A stretch of DNA of 64,000 nucleotides from positions 357,578,154-357,642,153 of the forward strand of contig JARDYH010000001.1 in the NCBI GenBank assembly GCA_029215795.1, written 5' to 3'. The DNA is from Anniella stebbinsi. Lineage: Eukaryota; Chordata; Lepidosauria; Squamata; Anniellidae. The notes beneath the pieces are model-generated. The model was not told where the DNA came from and made no database searches. It saw only the letters and a program-made list of their open reading frames with translations. This document shows, piece by piece, positions 43,501-61,211 of this stretch (positions are counted from its first letter, which is position 1; each line of letters starts with the position of its first letter). The position numbers and the translations under genes were made by a program.

Positions 43501-46500
43501 GGGGAGTACCCCCTATATACTCAACCGCTGAGCGGAGTTTTCACACTGCCTTGACAACTTGTTGTCTGAACTGAGCCATATTCATCCATTGTTAAGACTG
43601 TTGAAGGGAAGGTCATCCCTTGCAAAGGTTTGATTTCTATTGTCTGGTGCTGACAAAGACGTATCTTTCATCACATTGAAATTCCTTGTGAATGCTGTAC
43701 GGATGTATGATATAAAGTTTAAAGGCTGCATGGAAAGTTATTCAACTTTTGATGGTCCATTAGTAGAGTTTTAAATTGTATAGTGGTTTTTCACTGTAAT
43801 TGTGTATAATGGCAATTTGCTAAAATACAACAAACTTTGTTATTGTATCAGTCGGTTTGGCTTGATTTCAATAGCAGCCTTTAACTGGAAACGCTCTTAA
43901 ATATTATTGGGAAACTGAACTCAGGCCACATTCATGCCACGATCTCTTGGACCATAGAAAAGAAAGCACAAGCTCTGGTACTGGATAGAGAATCCAGCTT
44001 CCCGATAATCCCAGCATTTTTTCTTTTAAAGACATGTTTCTAGCTCGTACGGATGTGTGTGAGCAACACCCACTGAAGTCTCAACCCCTGTCCCTCAAAA
44101 GGAAAGGGAAAAGAAAATGCCCATGTTTTGGTTGTAAATGCTTCAGTACTCTTATATAGCCCCTTGATCTTCCCAATGATGAACAAAATCAGAATAAAAT
44201 TATTGCACAATAGCAGGAAATGCACAATTATGCAACACGACAATTGCGGTAGAATTTGAATTATTCTTACACCCTCCAGGTAAGAACATAAGAAGAGCCC
44301 TGCTGGATCAGATCAAGGGTACATCTAGTCCAGCACTCTGTTCACACAGTGGCCAAGCAGCTGTCGACCAGGGATCAATGAGCAGGACATGAGTGCAACA
44401 GCACCCTCCCACCCATGTTCCCCAGCAAGTGGTGTATATAGGCTTACTACCTCTGATCCTGGAGGTAGCACATAGCCATCAGGGCTAGTAGCCATTGATA
44501 GCCTTCCCCTCCAGGAATTTATCCAACCCCCCCTTTTAAAGCCATCTAAATTGGTGACCACATCTTGTGGTGGCGAATTCCATAGTTTAACTAGGCACTA
44601 TGTGAAGAAGTCCTTCATTTTCTCTCACCTGAATCTCCCACCAATCAGCTTCATAGGATGATCTCATTGGGTTCTAGTCTAATGAGAGTGGGGGGAAAAT
44701 GTCTCCCTATCCTATCCATATTCTCCCCACGATGCTTCATTTTGTACACCTCTATCAGGTCTCCCCTTAGCCTCAGTTTTACCAAGGTAAAAAATCCCAG
44801 CTGTTGCAACCTTCCCTTATAGGGCAGATGCTTCAACTCACTCATCGTTTTGTCCTTTCCTGCAATTTTTCCGCGTACACGTGCAGGAGGATATTTCTTA
44901 CCAGATCCTAGTCCTCCGTAGCTGTAGGGATATTGCACTGAAAGGCACAGCTGCAAACCAATTTGGGTCTTCCCCGCTGAGCTCTCGCCAGCAATTTCAG
45001 TGATTCCTGTAAGGGGAATGCCGCCTCGGAGCAGGCCATCTAGAACCGGACAGCCCAGGCTCAACCTCTGGTGTTGTGTAGTGCTGTGATTGTTGTCTTG
45101 GAATAGCTGAAGTGCTTAAAAAAAAAGGTTCAGATGAGAAAGAACAGTCTTAATAGCTTACCTGAAAGAAAGCAAAGAACCTGAATCCCTAGTATCTTTT
45201 TTTTTTGGGGGGGGGAACATTTTTCTACTTCAGGTTTTCCCCTCCTGTCATGGATCCAAGCCATCCCGTTAAGATGTGAGACAAAAACAGTCTGCTGTAT
45301 AATACACAAAGCTTTATTCAGAAAATAAACATCTCTTCACATCTGAAGTAAGTGAGAATGCTAGGAGCTTTCCTCTAAGCTTAATTAGGCTAACTAAGCT
45401 AGGCAATTGCCCTTTCAACTAAAAGGGAGAGTTTTCCAAGCAGTCCAAGAGTCGCTTCAGCTCAGGGAGGATCTTTCTTGAGAAGTTTTTGGCGTGTGGC
45501 TAGCCTAATAGACCACCTCTCACCTGCTCACAACTCAGCCCGCATGACTCTGCGACAGACTCTGGGATCTCAACTCCGAAGTCCCCTGCCCCTCCGACAG
45601 AAGCTGAGTTCCCAGGGACTGGAGGAGGATGGGCTCTGAGTTGCTGGCATTCTCTCCGATAAGCTCCTGGGAAGATTCCATCTTAACTCTCCTGAAGAGT
45701 CTTGGAGAATCTCCTCCCCCACTTCTTGTCTTGGCTGGTAAATTGCTAGTCTTGCTGCTGCTGCTCCTCCTCTTCTTTCAGCTTCTGAGTCTGATTGACC
45801 TCCTGAAATCCCCTCCCCCACACTAGGAAGAACAGGTCTGATCCTGACAGTTACATTTAATGCAACAGATCCATAAAGGGGACAAGCACAGATTGTATCC
45901 AAAGTGGAATCACCGACAGAGTTGCAATGGGAACAGTGACCCCTTCCCCAGTTCATTCCCAGCCTAGGCAAAGCTGAGACCAGTCTAAATAGTTCTACAG
46001 CTATATAAACTATGTGAGGCTTTACTTACATTTCAGGGCTGTTATCCCGAGATACCTACACTAGTCTACAACAAATTTTAAGTTGCTTATTTATTTCAAT
46101 ATTTATATTGCACCTTTTTATACTTTGGTATACTCACGGAAGTGCAGAAACGTTTAAAATGTTTAAAATGCTAAGCTAAAGTATGATCTTAAAATAGCAG
46201 TGACCATAAAATACACCAGCAATAAGCCATATCACCCGGATATCCGCCAGAGCGAAAAAATGTCCGCCAGAATCAAACAGTTAAAAGCAGCAAAGAAGGG
46301 ACAAGATGAGCTTGTCCTGAAAAGATATTCCATCGTTTAGGAGCCACACCCAAAATTACCCTCTCTTTTGTCCCCACCAGACCCTCCCCTGCTGGCAGGA
46401 GAGAAACTGAACAAAGTTTGTGTGTAGGTTCATATGAGAGGAGTACACTGGTCCCAGGCCGTTTAGCGTTCTAAAGATCAATTCAAGGTGCCTGATGGAT

Positions 46501-47704
46501 GTAATAGGGTTTTGCCCTGAGCAGAAAGAACACCAGCCTCAACATTCTGAACCAGCTGAAATTTCTGGGCTGTCTTCAAGACAAGTTAAATTACTTTTAT
46601 CTCAGAGTAACTGATTGGGTGATCAAATCCGATAATAAAAGTCAAGAAAACCATATTCCACCTCACTTCAACACTACAGCACACAGTACAGTTTTTAAGG
46701 CTTCATTAAAAAAACCAAACACCAACTAGTGGAACTATTTACCTGTAAGGACAGCGTTTTTTCTCAGTGCACCAGAAATTGTTCTGAGCAAGTACTGTAC
46801 ATCTGTACTGGACAGTTTTGTCAGCCTTTGCAAATCTGCTCCTGAGAAATTGAAAATCTCTTTGACAGATTTTATGTTTGCTGAAATAAGAAAAGTGATT
46901 AATTATAATCAGGGTAGATTTCTTCCCCCTGCATGAAAAATACTATTAGGTGAATGAATATAGGGTCTGGGCATAGATTCTCAGGCTGCAAACCTAACCC
47001 CAACATAAAAGGGAGGAAGTGCCCTTGAACTCAATGGGACTCACTTCTAAGTAGACATGTATAGGATGGAGTTGTCAGTTACTGTTCTGAGATGAAGTTG
47101 CTGTACTTGCCCCTTGGTATTAGTGGAAGTTGGTGGCTCCAATTCTTATGGGGCAGTAAATCCATTCTGGTTTTCAGTCAGATCCATCCAGAACTCTAAA
47201 GGATGTATCCAAGGTTCTGAAGCTATGGGGGAAAGGAAATGATTGGGTTCAGAGCCTTGGACAGCTTCTTTAGAGTTTTGGCTGATTCTGACTAAAACAC
47301 AGACTGGATTCACTGCCCCACCAAAATTGGAGCCAACAGCCTCCACTGCTTGATATCTTCTTCTACACACATTAGAGTTACAACACATTCCTATGCCTAT
47401 TTACTCACAAGTAGTTATCTCTATGTCCAATGGGGCTTCTTCTCAAAAAGTGCACAGGGTTGCAGCCTTCTTTCTTTACAGAGAAGCCTACACAGATCTA
47501 GATCCCCAAAGCCTATTGAAATCTGTAGGTTCAGCCTCTCAGGTCTCCCACAAGCCAAATGCAGCAAGAAAATGTTCTTATGCACAGCTGACAAGGCTTG
47601 TGTGGTGTGCAAATATGAGAACAGGGTTATCCACAGAGAGATCCTTTACCTTTCTTAAGAGCTGCAATCACTCTAGGCTTCATGTCAAGTTGATCCCAGT
47701 CCAT
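28318..47704 (-). CDS. XRCC3: XRCC3, RAD51-paralogue DNA repair protein (7 coding exons)
   Basis: XRCC3 forms the CX3 complex with RAD51C and supports RAD51-dependent homologous recombination and Holliday junction processing in the nucleus. Seven exons join in phase: 47704-47650, 46880-46743, 45114-44902, 35739-35585, 33142-32930, 31429-31380 and 28558-28318 (1065 nt, 354 residues plus stop; human has 346). Walker A is GESSAGKT, with Lys at residue 113, the same position as human. Walker B is LVIVDS, with Asp at 213. The N-terminal helical region [18 protein letters not shown] and the conserved [10 protein letters not shown] and CINQ motifs are present. All junctions are GT-AG. The gene looks intact. 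The C-terminal part after CINQ is the most divergent section. Confidence 0.96.
28780..29101 (+). mobile_element. L2-like LINE 3' end
   Basis: CAGTGTGGTGGCCCCTTTCC, TGGAACTCTCTGCCTATGGA and CTGTGCTACTTCCTGCACAT encode the LINE terminal phrase LWNSLPMEV...CYFLHILKT. It ends in TATATAAATGTAAATAAATA. Truncated at 5'. Confidence 0.6.
29302..29422. repeat. foldback element MITE-E copy, strong hairpin
   Basis: GGGCAATGTGTGACCATCCA and GATGTTTTGTCCTAAAATTC pair with GTAGGTCAAAACATC and GGACAGCCACAATTTGCCC around an AGCCAATACAGCC centre. Confidence 0.7.
29465..30110 (-). mobile_element. L2-like LINE 3' end, reverse
   Basis: On the minus strand it reads the same GTGGCCCCATCCTATGGAA / CTCTGGAGGTCAGGTAGGTG block as the 28780 copy, but longer. 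On the plus strand it also contains CAATAATCCAATCTTGAGGT, part of the LINE 3' region. The poly-TTTA end is on the left. Confidence 0.55.
30253..30405 (+). repeat. tRNA-derived SINE (ACCACAGCTCAGTGG family)
   Basis: The A-box-like segment is ACCACAGCTCAGTGGTTAGA and the B-box-like segment GGTTCAATACCCG. They are followed by CTGCCTGAAACCCTGGAGAG. Related copies occur at 35925-36008 (+), 33520-33665 (-) and 48618-48785 (-). Confidence 0.75.
30548..30712 (+). repeat. dispersed repeat (AAGAACATAGGAAGAGCC family), partial
   Basis: Begins GAACATCAGAAGATCAGAC and continues CATCTAGTCCAGCACTTTGT, CAGTGGCCAACCAGCTGTCA and CCCAGCAACTGGTGTATTGC, as in the copies at 19186 and 44283. Confidence 0.6.
30916..31129. 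mobile_element. MITE-B copy, uninterrupted
   Basis: Begins GGGCCTGTTAAGACAACATG and ends GCCATCTGAACAGGGTC. The centre CAGCCATGGTTAGGAATGGT is the point where the 18574 copy received a CR1. Confidence 0.75.
31380..31429 (-). CDS. XRCC3: XRCC3 coding exon 6 (short)
   Basis: A 50-nt exon between ACTCAG and GTGAGT. It encodes [16 protein letters not shown] plus GG, aligning with human VTEAMEEQGAAHGP. It was located because the previous exon ends at CINQ and the next needs a 2-nt carry-in; both fit. It lies in repeat-rich sequence and is easily missed by gene finders. Confidence 0.88.
31803..32112. mobile_element. MITE-C, full-length foldback flanked by TA
   Basis: The outer ends GGGTGACCAGATAAAATCC and GGATTTTATCTGGTTACCC are inverted repeats. 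Complementarity continues inward for about 140 nt per arm around a centre near CAGGGCCCCTG. TA lies on each side (31801-31802, 32113-32114). Confidence 0.85.
32520..32740. mobile_element. MITE (AAATAACCCATGG / AACAACCCAG family), partial
   Basis: GCTTGTTTAAATCACAGG, CTAAACAACCCAGGGATGCT and GCGGGTTGTTGGGAGAGAGG recall elements at 48370-48615 and 61725-62362, which also join GGGTTGTT and AACAACCC motifs. Ends uncertain. Confidence 0.4.
32930..33142 (-). CDS. XRCC3: XRCC3 coding exon 5 (Walker B)
   Basis: Exactly 71 codons, from [20 protein letters not shown] to [11 protein letters not shown]. It contains Walker [16 protein letters not shown] (Asp213). The residue aligned with the human Thr241Met polymorphism is lysine here (FGAK, residue 241). 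Confidence 0.95.
33520..33665 (-). repeat. tRNA-derived SINE, reverse
   Basis: The reverse complement shows TGAAACTCAGTAGTGGACG, AAAGTCCTAGGTTCAGTCCC and a CAGTGGTGAGATGCAG block, a diverged member of the 30253 SINE family. Confidence 0.5.
34152..34200. repeat. short perfect hairpin (18-bp arms)
   Basis: CTATGGCACCTTGATGGG and CCCATCAAGGTGCCATAG are exact reverse complements separated by 13 nt. No T-run follows and no gene is near, so it is not a recognisable terminator. Confidence 0.85.
34893..35408. mobile_element. MITE-A, 516 bp, with 3-bp target duplication
   Basis: Begins GGCTCAGTTCTGACAACACG and ends GTTGTGTGAACTGAGCC. The direct repeat GGT lies immediately outside at 34890-34892 and 35409-35411. 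The interior is full of GTGGAGTT/AACTCCAC inverted motifs. No coding capacity. Confidence 0.85.
35585..35739 (-). CDS. XRCC3: XRCC3 coding exon 4
   Basis: Encodes [20 protein letters not shown] and [13 protein letters not shown] (residues 137-187), matching human VYICTEDAFPHKRLQQL. It lies over 9 kb from exon 3 because the intron contains a complete L1. The donor is CTG|GTGAGG. Confidence 0.95.
35925..36008 (+). repeat. tRNA-derived SINE head
   Basis: GGAGCGACCATAGCTCAGTG and GAAGGTTCAATCCCCAGCAT are its A- and B-box-like blocks. The rest is truncated. Confidence 0.6.
36337..36424. repeat. G17 run and C15 run 56 bp apart
   Basis: G17 at 36337-36353 and C15 at 36410-36424 are complementary homopolymers in one locus. 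They could form quadruplex/i-motif or hairpin structures and are prone to sequencing error. Confidence 0.85.
36907..40746 (-). CDS. L1 ORF2 protein (endonuclease and reverse transcriptase), 1279 aa
   Basis: ORF2p nicks target DNA and reverse-transcribes L1 RNA at the nick. An N-terminal APE-type endonuclease is visible: Asn11 in TLNVKGL, Glu39 in LQETHQ, then DYIFIS and DHALM. The reverse transcriptase contains [29 protein letters not shown] and the catalytic FADD at residues 696-699, nearly the same position as in human L1. A C-terminal zinc knuckle C-x3-C-x7-H-x4-C spans residues 1128-1145. No stop or frameshift and normal length, so the element is potentially functional. Confidence 0.95.
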   Translation of the reverse strand: MENRLRCATLNVKGLGTVVKRRRIETLLEKKIDIIFLQETHQIKEGANELRMREVGAYEKSFGTSKARGVAIIISKKCGINIQSIKKDKNGRILIIYCTLEEEEFVLINVYAPNGKQTDFFKEVFNMVGDLGKKNIVMAGDFNMVLDKGKDRDNIIRDSRGEGKTELAKLMEGKELMDVWRVVKGQERKYTFYSPRFKSYSRIDYIFISKNMVPKLTDCDIGVIKITDHALMTMDIKIKKDYKQAKRWRLDGRIFKNKNIVDKLKKEVQEIWQINEKGVNSQGLLWDTMKAVIRGICIREMSTLKKQQEVLNKKAEEEIRSLEERLRQSKDKRLYALIQAKKKELEKEEIEQVQKNLLYLKRDFFEYSNRNSRLLARSTQSEKAKNMIGTIRDKLGNRCNVMKDKLSIFQEFYKDLYTSEALSQEKIREYVERNWKTRLDDQDRECMEALVTDKEIEGIIGKLKGGKSPGIDGLGPEFYKIFKDILIPRLKKLFNNIIEGGKTPPSWDQSLVVLIQKPGKDLTDPASYRPISLINQDAKIFSAIMAKRMGTFIFKYIKNDQCGFILGRKMPNLIGRVINIINIIKKRNLKAGLLALDIFKAFDCVEWPALKIILKTFGFGHKFMGVINQMYKNNKAEIMVNDGLTQQIILARGTRQGCPLSPILFSIVIEILANVIREDERLKGIGRKYKIKVNMFADDTLLTIEDPLESGEMIQKHLREFGEITGLHVNWGKSEMMLYNYNKEEMEKCKVKLGLRHKNIIRYLGVNIDKELERIEELNFVSLRKEVGEKLQSYRKLKHSWFGRIAVIKMKILPKVNFLFRMLPIRISAAELKNWQNMINAYCNGDKRARINKGLWYKTQKKGGLGLPNIKNYYIANQLRYVIYAILGEQDLEWLESQTVEIECKLRNIFFTKMQKKEWKVLDNPLLENIISIWEKYRGKLIPGDSPLAPVVVVGNFPRALKSEIEVRLKEQDILKLRNWMGKMKDSEHIKDLFKGQKIAWFKCLQLVKWTEEWRMKNKKCRNNTRFEDLIEQIEKKDEARAKKGLTSEIYKILIEEEFQDSLKVIKEVWEEDLREKINEDNWGRIWNVRMLKLLSIRIKENYYKTVWRWYLTPVRFHQIDKKVSKNCWRGCQEVGTYFHMWWSCEKVQKFWERVFKEISDIIGSKLELNPKLALLAIWDSRNKHIINRELVNNLLAPVRIMIAKNWKGQRSYKIEDWYKEMWDIALNDMLTCKMKIMRGMSSKSDFGDIWTPFLEYVLKSGKGQSPSKESLKFWKEDG
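40975..42009 (-). CDS. L1 ORF1 protein (RNA-binding chaperone), 344 aa
   Basis: L1 ORF1p trimerises on L1 RNA in the ribonucleoprotein. A basic N-terminus ([11 protein letters not shown], about residues 48-58) is followed by a coiled-coil stretch (about 75-150, with [18 protein letters not shown] and [20 protein letters not shown]). Then comes an RRM-like domain beginning [19 protein letters not shown] and a C-terminal domain with [20 protein letters not shown]. The tail repeats [18 protein letters not shown]. The upstream ATG (42009) lies inside a monomer repeated in the 5'UTR. Met42 (41886-41884, [12 protein letters not shown]) is an alternative start. Confidence 0.92.
   Translation of the reverse strand: MRKKEGRQKKASVPIPAWVRSSKERGSDRTWQRLLRVEDQKMPDIPDKKPAKKSPVKSSALPITEPVVIPKIIRGGQPDPMDELKVDIKNMLVGLEERLAKRISDTQTELMTGLKQVVMDVGVLQADTRALAGVCKKQEDQLSQHELRLIAMEDRDRRANIRIRKYPEQEGETLKDLRDTILTWIRVQLPDESWAEADLERVHRVGSKRKGVLPRDIIVKFANYYKKEKFMQAIRRQAQPKIQATAIEIYQDLSAQTVQWRKSVKICTAALRKKSITYNWGYPVFLRFFWQGKQERITSCEQGIELLEKLGIIDANDVGEIVQLEGAVGGSRDQVEGAVGGSSQ
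41932..42687 (-). repeat. two tandem monomers in the L1 5'UTR
   Basis: CACGCTCTTTTGAGGATCTA begins near 41932 and again near 42301. The following about 370 nt align: CTGGGGATTGACATTGATCG against CTGGGGATTGAGATTGTTCA, AATATTCAGTTCTATTTCAC in both, AAGTCCATAAAT(C/T)ACCTC in both, and GATAATTAATCACTTCCAG in both. The copy nearer ORF1 contains the ORF1 start codon; the other has a changed base pattern there and no ATG. Confidence 0.85.
42820..43870 (+). mobile_element. LINE 3' fragment interrupted by MITE-A
   Basis: Frames read a LINE C-terminal pattern: [16 protein letters not shown], then [20 protein letters not shown] and, after the [18 protein letters not shown]. Removing 43037-43577 plus one ATA restores one open frame (R-T-K-Y-I-H-P-L-L-R). 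The left side of this repeat was itself hit by the L1 at 42805. Confidence 0.7.
43037..43577. mobile_element. MITE-A, 541 bp, with 3-bp target duplication
   Basis: Begins GGCTCAGTTCAGACAACACG and ends GTTGTCTGAACTGAGCC. ATA flanks it at 43034-43036 and 43578-43580. It is closely related to 34893-35408, sharing GGAGGGAAAACTCCA and CCACTGGCTACAGAGTTCCC. Confidence 0.9.
44283..44850 (+). repeat. dispersed repeat (AAGAACATAAGAAGAGCC family), longest copy
   Basis: Starts AAGAACATAAGAAGAGCCC and continues through ATCAGGGCTAGTAGCCATTG, GAATTTATCCAACCCCCCC and GACCTGATAG-type (reverse) text to AACCTTCCCTTATAGGGCAG. Longer than the copies at 19186 and 30548. Probably a fragment of a larger retroelement; class unresolved. 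Confidence 0.6.
44902..45114 (-). CDS. XRCC3: XRCC3 coding exon 3 (Walker A)
   Basis: A 213-nt exon after TTTTTTAAG. It encodes [20 protein letters not shown], then [20 protein letters not shown] and the ATP-binding loop [10 protein letters not shown] (residues 106-115). The acceptor phase G|CA and donor TCTG|GTAAGAAA fit the neighbours. An interspersed repeat ends only about 50 nt downstream of its donor. Confidence 0.95.
45247..45852 (-). mobile_element. candidate solo LTR
   Basis: The block runs from TGTCATGGATCC to GATCCTGACA, giving TGTCA/TGACA ends. On the minus strand AATAAA (45318-45313) lies in the 3' part, as in an LTR with U3-R-U5. No internal retroviral or gypsy genes are nearby, and no matching 5-bp duplication was seen, so the call is tentative. 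Confidence 0.3.
46085..46620 (-). mobile_element. L2-like LINE 3' fragment, reverse
   Basis: Begins TTATTTATTTCAATATTTATATTG and contains AAAAGATATTCCATCGTTTA, GGCCGTTTAGCGTTCTAAAG and ATTCTGAACCAGCTGAAATT, resembling the layout of the 29465-30110 fragment. Confidence 0.45.
46743..46880 (-). CDS. XRCC3: XRCC3 coding exon 2
   Basis: The 138-nt exon is preceded by TTATTTCAG and followed by GTAAATAG. It encodes [20 protein letters not shown] and [20 protein letters not shown], the helix-hairpin-helix-like N-terminal region of RAD51 paralogues. It matches human KSVKEVLHFSGPDLKRLT. Confidence 0.95.
46881..47649 (-). other. XRCC3 intron 1: contents
   Basis: An AACTCAATGGGACTCACTTC / GTAGACATGTATAGGAT foldback repeat lies at 46986-47076. 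No exon or other feature recognised in the remainder. Confidence 0.45.
47650..47704 (-). CDS. XRCC3: XRCC3 coding exon 1 (start codon)
   Basis: ATG at 47704-47702 in context AAGAAATGG begins [18 protein letters not shown]; human begins MDLDLLDLNPRIIAAIKK. The donor is GTAAAGG. The exon probably starts at 47722 after TGTTACAG, so a short 5'UTR precedes the start. One nucleotide (G) carries into the next exon. Confidence 0.95.
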
Positions 47705-48237
47705 TTCTTGACGGACAATATCCTGTAACACGGCAGACATAACAAGCATAAGAAAGGAACATGAATCAGGGATAACTGAGCATCACTACTCCATTTCTCT
47801 TTAAGGCAATGTTCTATATGCATGTACCTGGGAATAAACAGGACTGGGTCAAACATCTCGTCTCACACGTCTTTGCAAACCCTGGAAACGATGCCACAGA
47901 GTAAATAGCAAACTGTGCTATTTGTGGAACTGTTGGCTGCCGCTTTTTGCTCCTTGGCTAAGACCTTTTTTGATTTAACTAAATAAATGGCTGCCTACCT
48001 CTAATAATCTAAGTATCATATTTACTGAGAGGTAAGCACAACTAATTTCAATTGGACTTACCTCCAAGAAATCCTAAACATTACTGAAATTAGTTACTAC
48101 TGAAGTTAACAGGACTTACTTCTCAGTAAAAATACATAGAGCTTATTTCACTGCAAAGACCTTTTCAGTGAAATCCTCCACCTACCTTCATGCTATGATT
48201 TCAATGAGGCACTTTCTCAATTACATGGGTATAGTAA

Positions 48238-48340
48238 AGGTGCCAACTTGTGGCCCTCCAGCGTTTGCAGCCTACAACTCCCACCATCACTGCCCATTGT
48301 CTATTCTGGTTAAGGAGTAGTAGGCCAAAATACTCCGTGG
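48238..48340. repeat. foldback element MITE-E copy
   Basis: TTGTGGCCCTCCAGCGTTTG and CTACAACTCCCACCATCACT versus TAGTAGGCCAAAATACTCC; diverged. Confidence 0.45.
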
Positions 48341-48369
48341 GTAAAGGATTTTAAGCTGTCTTGTAATAA

Positions 48370-48615
48370 CCTGGTTCACACATAATGCCAATTCATGAGT
48401 TGACAGTTCATGTCCACAGCAAACCACGGGTTCAAACTTTGGATTGTTTGTTCCTCAACAAGCCAGAGTTCTGGGTTCACATATTGCATCAAACAACCCA
48501 GGCATTCCTGGATTGTTGGAGGAACTAGATACAAAGTGCCAGGGGGCAGCGCCCTCACTCTCACATGACCCTGACAACTTGTGGTTTAAATAACCCATGG
48601 TTCATTGTTACCTGA
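48370..48615. mobile_element. MITE (AAATAACCCATGGTT family)
   Basis: Left GGTTCACACATAATGCC and right GTTTAAATAACCCATGGTTC bracket GATTGTTTGTTCCTCAACAA and ATCAAACAACCCAGGCATTC. Related to the copy at 61725-62362. Confidence 0.5.
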
Positions 48616-48617
48616 AA

Positions 48618-48785
48618 ACTGAGCCAATGAGTCAGACTATCAGTCCAGCTAGTCCAGTATTGTTGACACTAACTGGCAGCTGCTCTCCAGGAGTTCAGAC
48701 AGGATTGGAAATGCCAGAGTCGAACCAGGGACCTTCTACATGCAAAGCATGCACTCTGCCAATGAACTATGCCCTCTTCTGCCCC
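48618..48785 (-). repeat. tRNA-derived SINE, reverse
   Basis: AGTCGAACCAGGGACCTTCT (B-box region) then ATGCAAAGCATGCACTCTGC and CAATGAACTATGCCC (A-box region) are the reverse strand of the 30253 family. Confidence 0.65.
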
Positions 48786-48794
48786 AACTGAACC

Positions 48795-48895
48795 AGTTTG
48801 GGAGTGCAGCGGACGTTTTGGACTTCAACTCCCATCAGCCCCAGTGAACATGGCCAATGGTCAGGAATGCTGGGGTTTGCAGTCTGGAGGGCACC
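48795..48895. repeat. foldback element MITE-E copy
   Basis: GACGTTTTGGACTTCAACTC and CCCATCAGCCCCAGTGAACA, followed by GGCCAATGGTCAGGAATGCT; matching design to 60757. Confidence 0.5.
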
Positions 48896-49024
48896 AGGCT
48901 AGGGTACAGGATCGTAGCCACAGTTTAAACTAGTAGCCAATCTGGAAAGCAGAAACAAATCTCCCACCCATAGAAATGCAAGATGTCCACAATTACCTGA
49001 GTGTTTTTTTTTTCTGCACCTACC

Positions 49025-59739
<10,715 letters not shown>

Positions 59740-60756
59740 GTCAGCACGGTAGCTCAGTTCTCCTAAGCATGGTTTTTGTAGCTCCTGTTCAATGCATGTT
59801 GCCTCTTGCAGACTTCAGCGTGAACTTACCTTGGTTGGGAATTTTTTGCTTCATGGCTAGATGACAAGATCCATGCATTGTTTGTGATATCACAATGAAA
59901 GGTTGCATCTCATTTATATTCAATTTGAACCAGCTATAACAAGCACTATGGTCCAGTTAGCAGTCCAAAAGGCCTTATGTCCATTAAATCTCACCACTTC
60001 TGCTTTCTAAGCCAGACTTGGACTGAGAAGCAATCCCATCTAAGAAACAAAAAGGTAGTGGTTGGAAGGGAACAGTTACAGCTTAAGCTGGATGGAGTGG
60101 GACACAAATTATGGGCAGGGTCCCTGTTCCCATTCAAAAGCATCACAAACACCACGCCTATCAAGGAACTTTGGACCTTCCCAGTGGCAGGGAATCTGTG
60201 CTTTTGTCAGGGATTCTCCAAAGTCATATGCTTGTTTGCGACGATTTGAGATAATCCCTTTTTCTGTCTATTCAGAGAGGGGTGGTGGTGGTTGTATGAA
60301 TGTTATTTTTGGTTGCTTCTGCTTGGCTGATCAAAGATGTTCTACTACTGTGTAGTTCCAAGTGAGATGGGGCGGTGTGGAGAAAAGAGATGGTGGTGAG
60401 AATGCTGCTGAAAGCTTGTGTCACACAGCAGGGGAGGCCCTTTCTGTTGAATGTCACAGGCCCTACAGACGACAGCTGCTATGGTAGCGACCACTCTGAT
60501 CAACTGGGGTAGAGGAGAGAGATGTAGTGGGTTGTTCAAGAAATACTATCTTAAAAACATGTGGGTCTTCTGGGTCAGTGTTCAGAAGCACAGCAAGCAA
60601 TGAGCTCTGCTCTTTTGCTTACTGTTGTTTTTTCTTCAAATGTAGTGCTGTGAACTAAACTCTGCCTCCAAAGTACTGCTAGAAAGACTGAGTATTATTT
60701 ACATAAGGGAATTTCTTTGGGAAACCTCCTCCAGAGTGTTATATGTCTAGATCAGG

Positions 60757-60885
60757 ACAGAATGGGCAACTTGTGGCCTTCCAGATGTTTTGGCCTATTC
60801 CCATTGTCCCTCATCTTGGTCGTGCTAGCCATGGCTGATGGGAACTATAGGCCAAAACATCTGGAGGCTCTCGGTGTCTAACCTT
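60757..60885. repeat. foldback element MITE-E, strong hairpin
   Basis: GTGGCCTTCCAGATGTTTTG and GCCTATTCCCAT pair with ATGGGAACTATAGGCCAAAA and CATCTGGAGGCTCTC. Confidence 0.7.
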
Positions 60886-61211
60886 GACTAGATTTTTGCC
60901 CTGGTTCTTCTCATTAGGCTAAATTCAACATTATGCAAGCAGATTTCTGCTCACGCAGTGGGACTTTCTGCCTCACTCTGTGTGCCCCCCCCAGTATGGA
61001 GTAGTTTGGGGGTGCACATAGGGCTGCAGGGGAAATTCCATCTGACAGTGGTGTTTGTTCTGCTGGCGGAAGGATACTATTGTAAACAACCCGTTATCAG
61101 TGACGTTGGTCTTCTGGAAAATTTTCAGTTGCCTTAAATTGGCAATATGATTTTAGCATATTAATTTGATTTCCAAAGCTTTACTTAGGATATAAGGCAA
61201 TGACCTGGCTT

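Larger units (their letters stand above)
35740..44901 (-). other. XRCC3 intron 3: contents
   Basis: This 9.2-kb intron holds a tRNA-SINE (35925-36008), G17/C15 runs (36337-36424), a complete L1 with target duplications (36759-42819), a LINE fragment (42820-43870) split by MITE-A (43037-43577), and a long dispersed repeat (44283-44850). Confidence 0.6.
45115..46742 (-). other. XRCC3 intron 2: contents
   Basis: Contains a candidate solo LTR (45247-45852) and an L2-like LINE fragment (46085-46620). The rest is unremarkable. Confidence 0.45.
47723..49024 (-). other. XRCC3 5'UTR intron with repeats
   Basis: Between the noncoding exon donor (CG|GTAGGTGCAG, exon ending at 49024) and the exon with the start codon. 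It contains foldback repeats (48020-48140, 48238-48340, 48795-48895), a MITE of the AAATAACCCATGG type (48370-48615) and a reversed tRNA-SINE (48618-48785). Confidence 0.5.

Noticed and set aside
44651..44878. Longer XRCC3 frame beyond exon 3 donor
   Set aside because: The frame stays open past GTAAGAAA by chance, into an interspersed repeat; exon 4 joins precisely in phase at 44902.
45629..45971. Open frames in the candidate LTR
   Set aside because: Low-complexity leucine- or serine-rich translations without gag/pol features.
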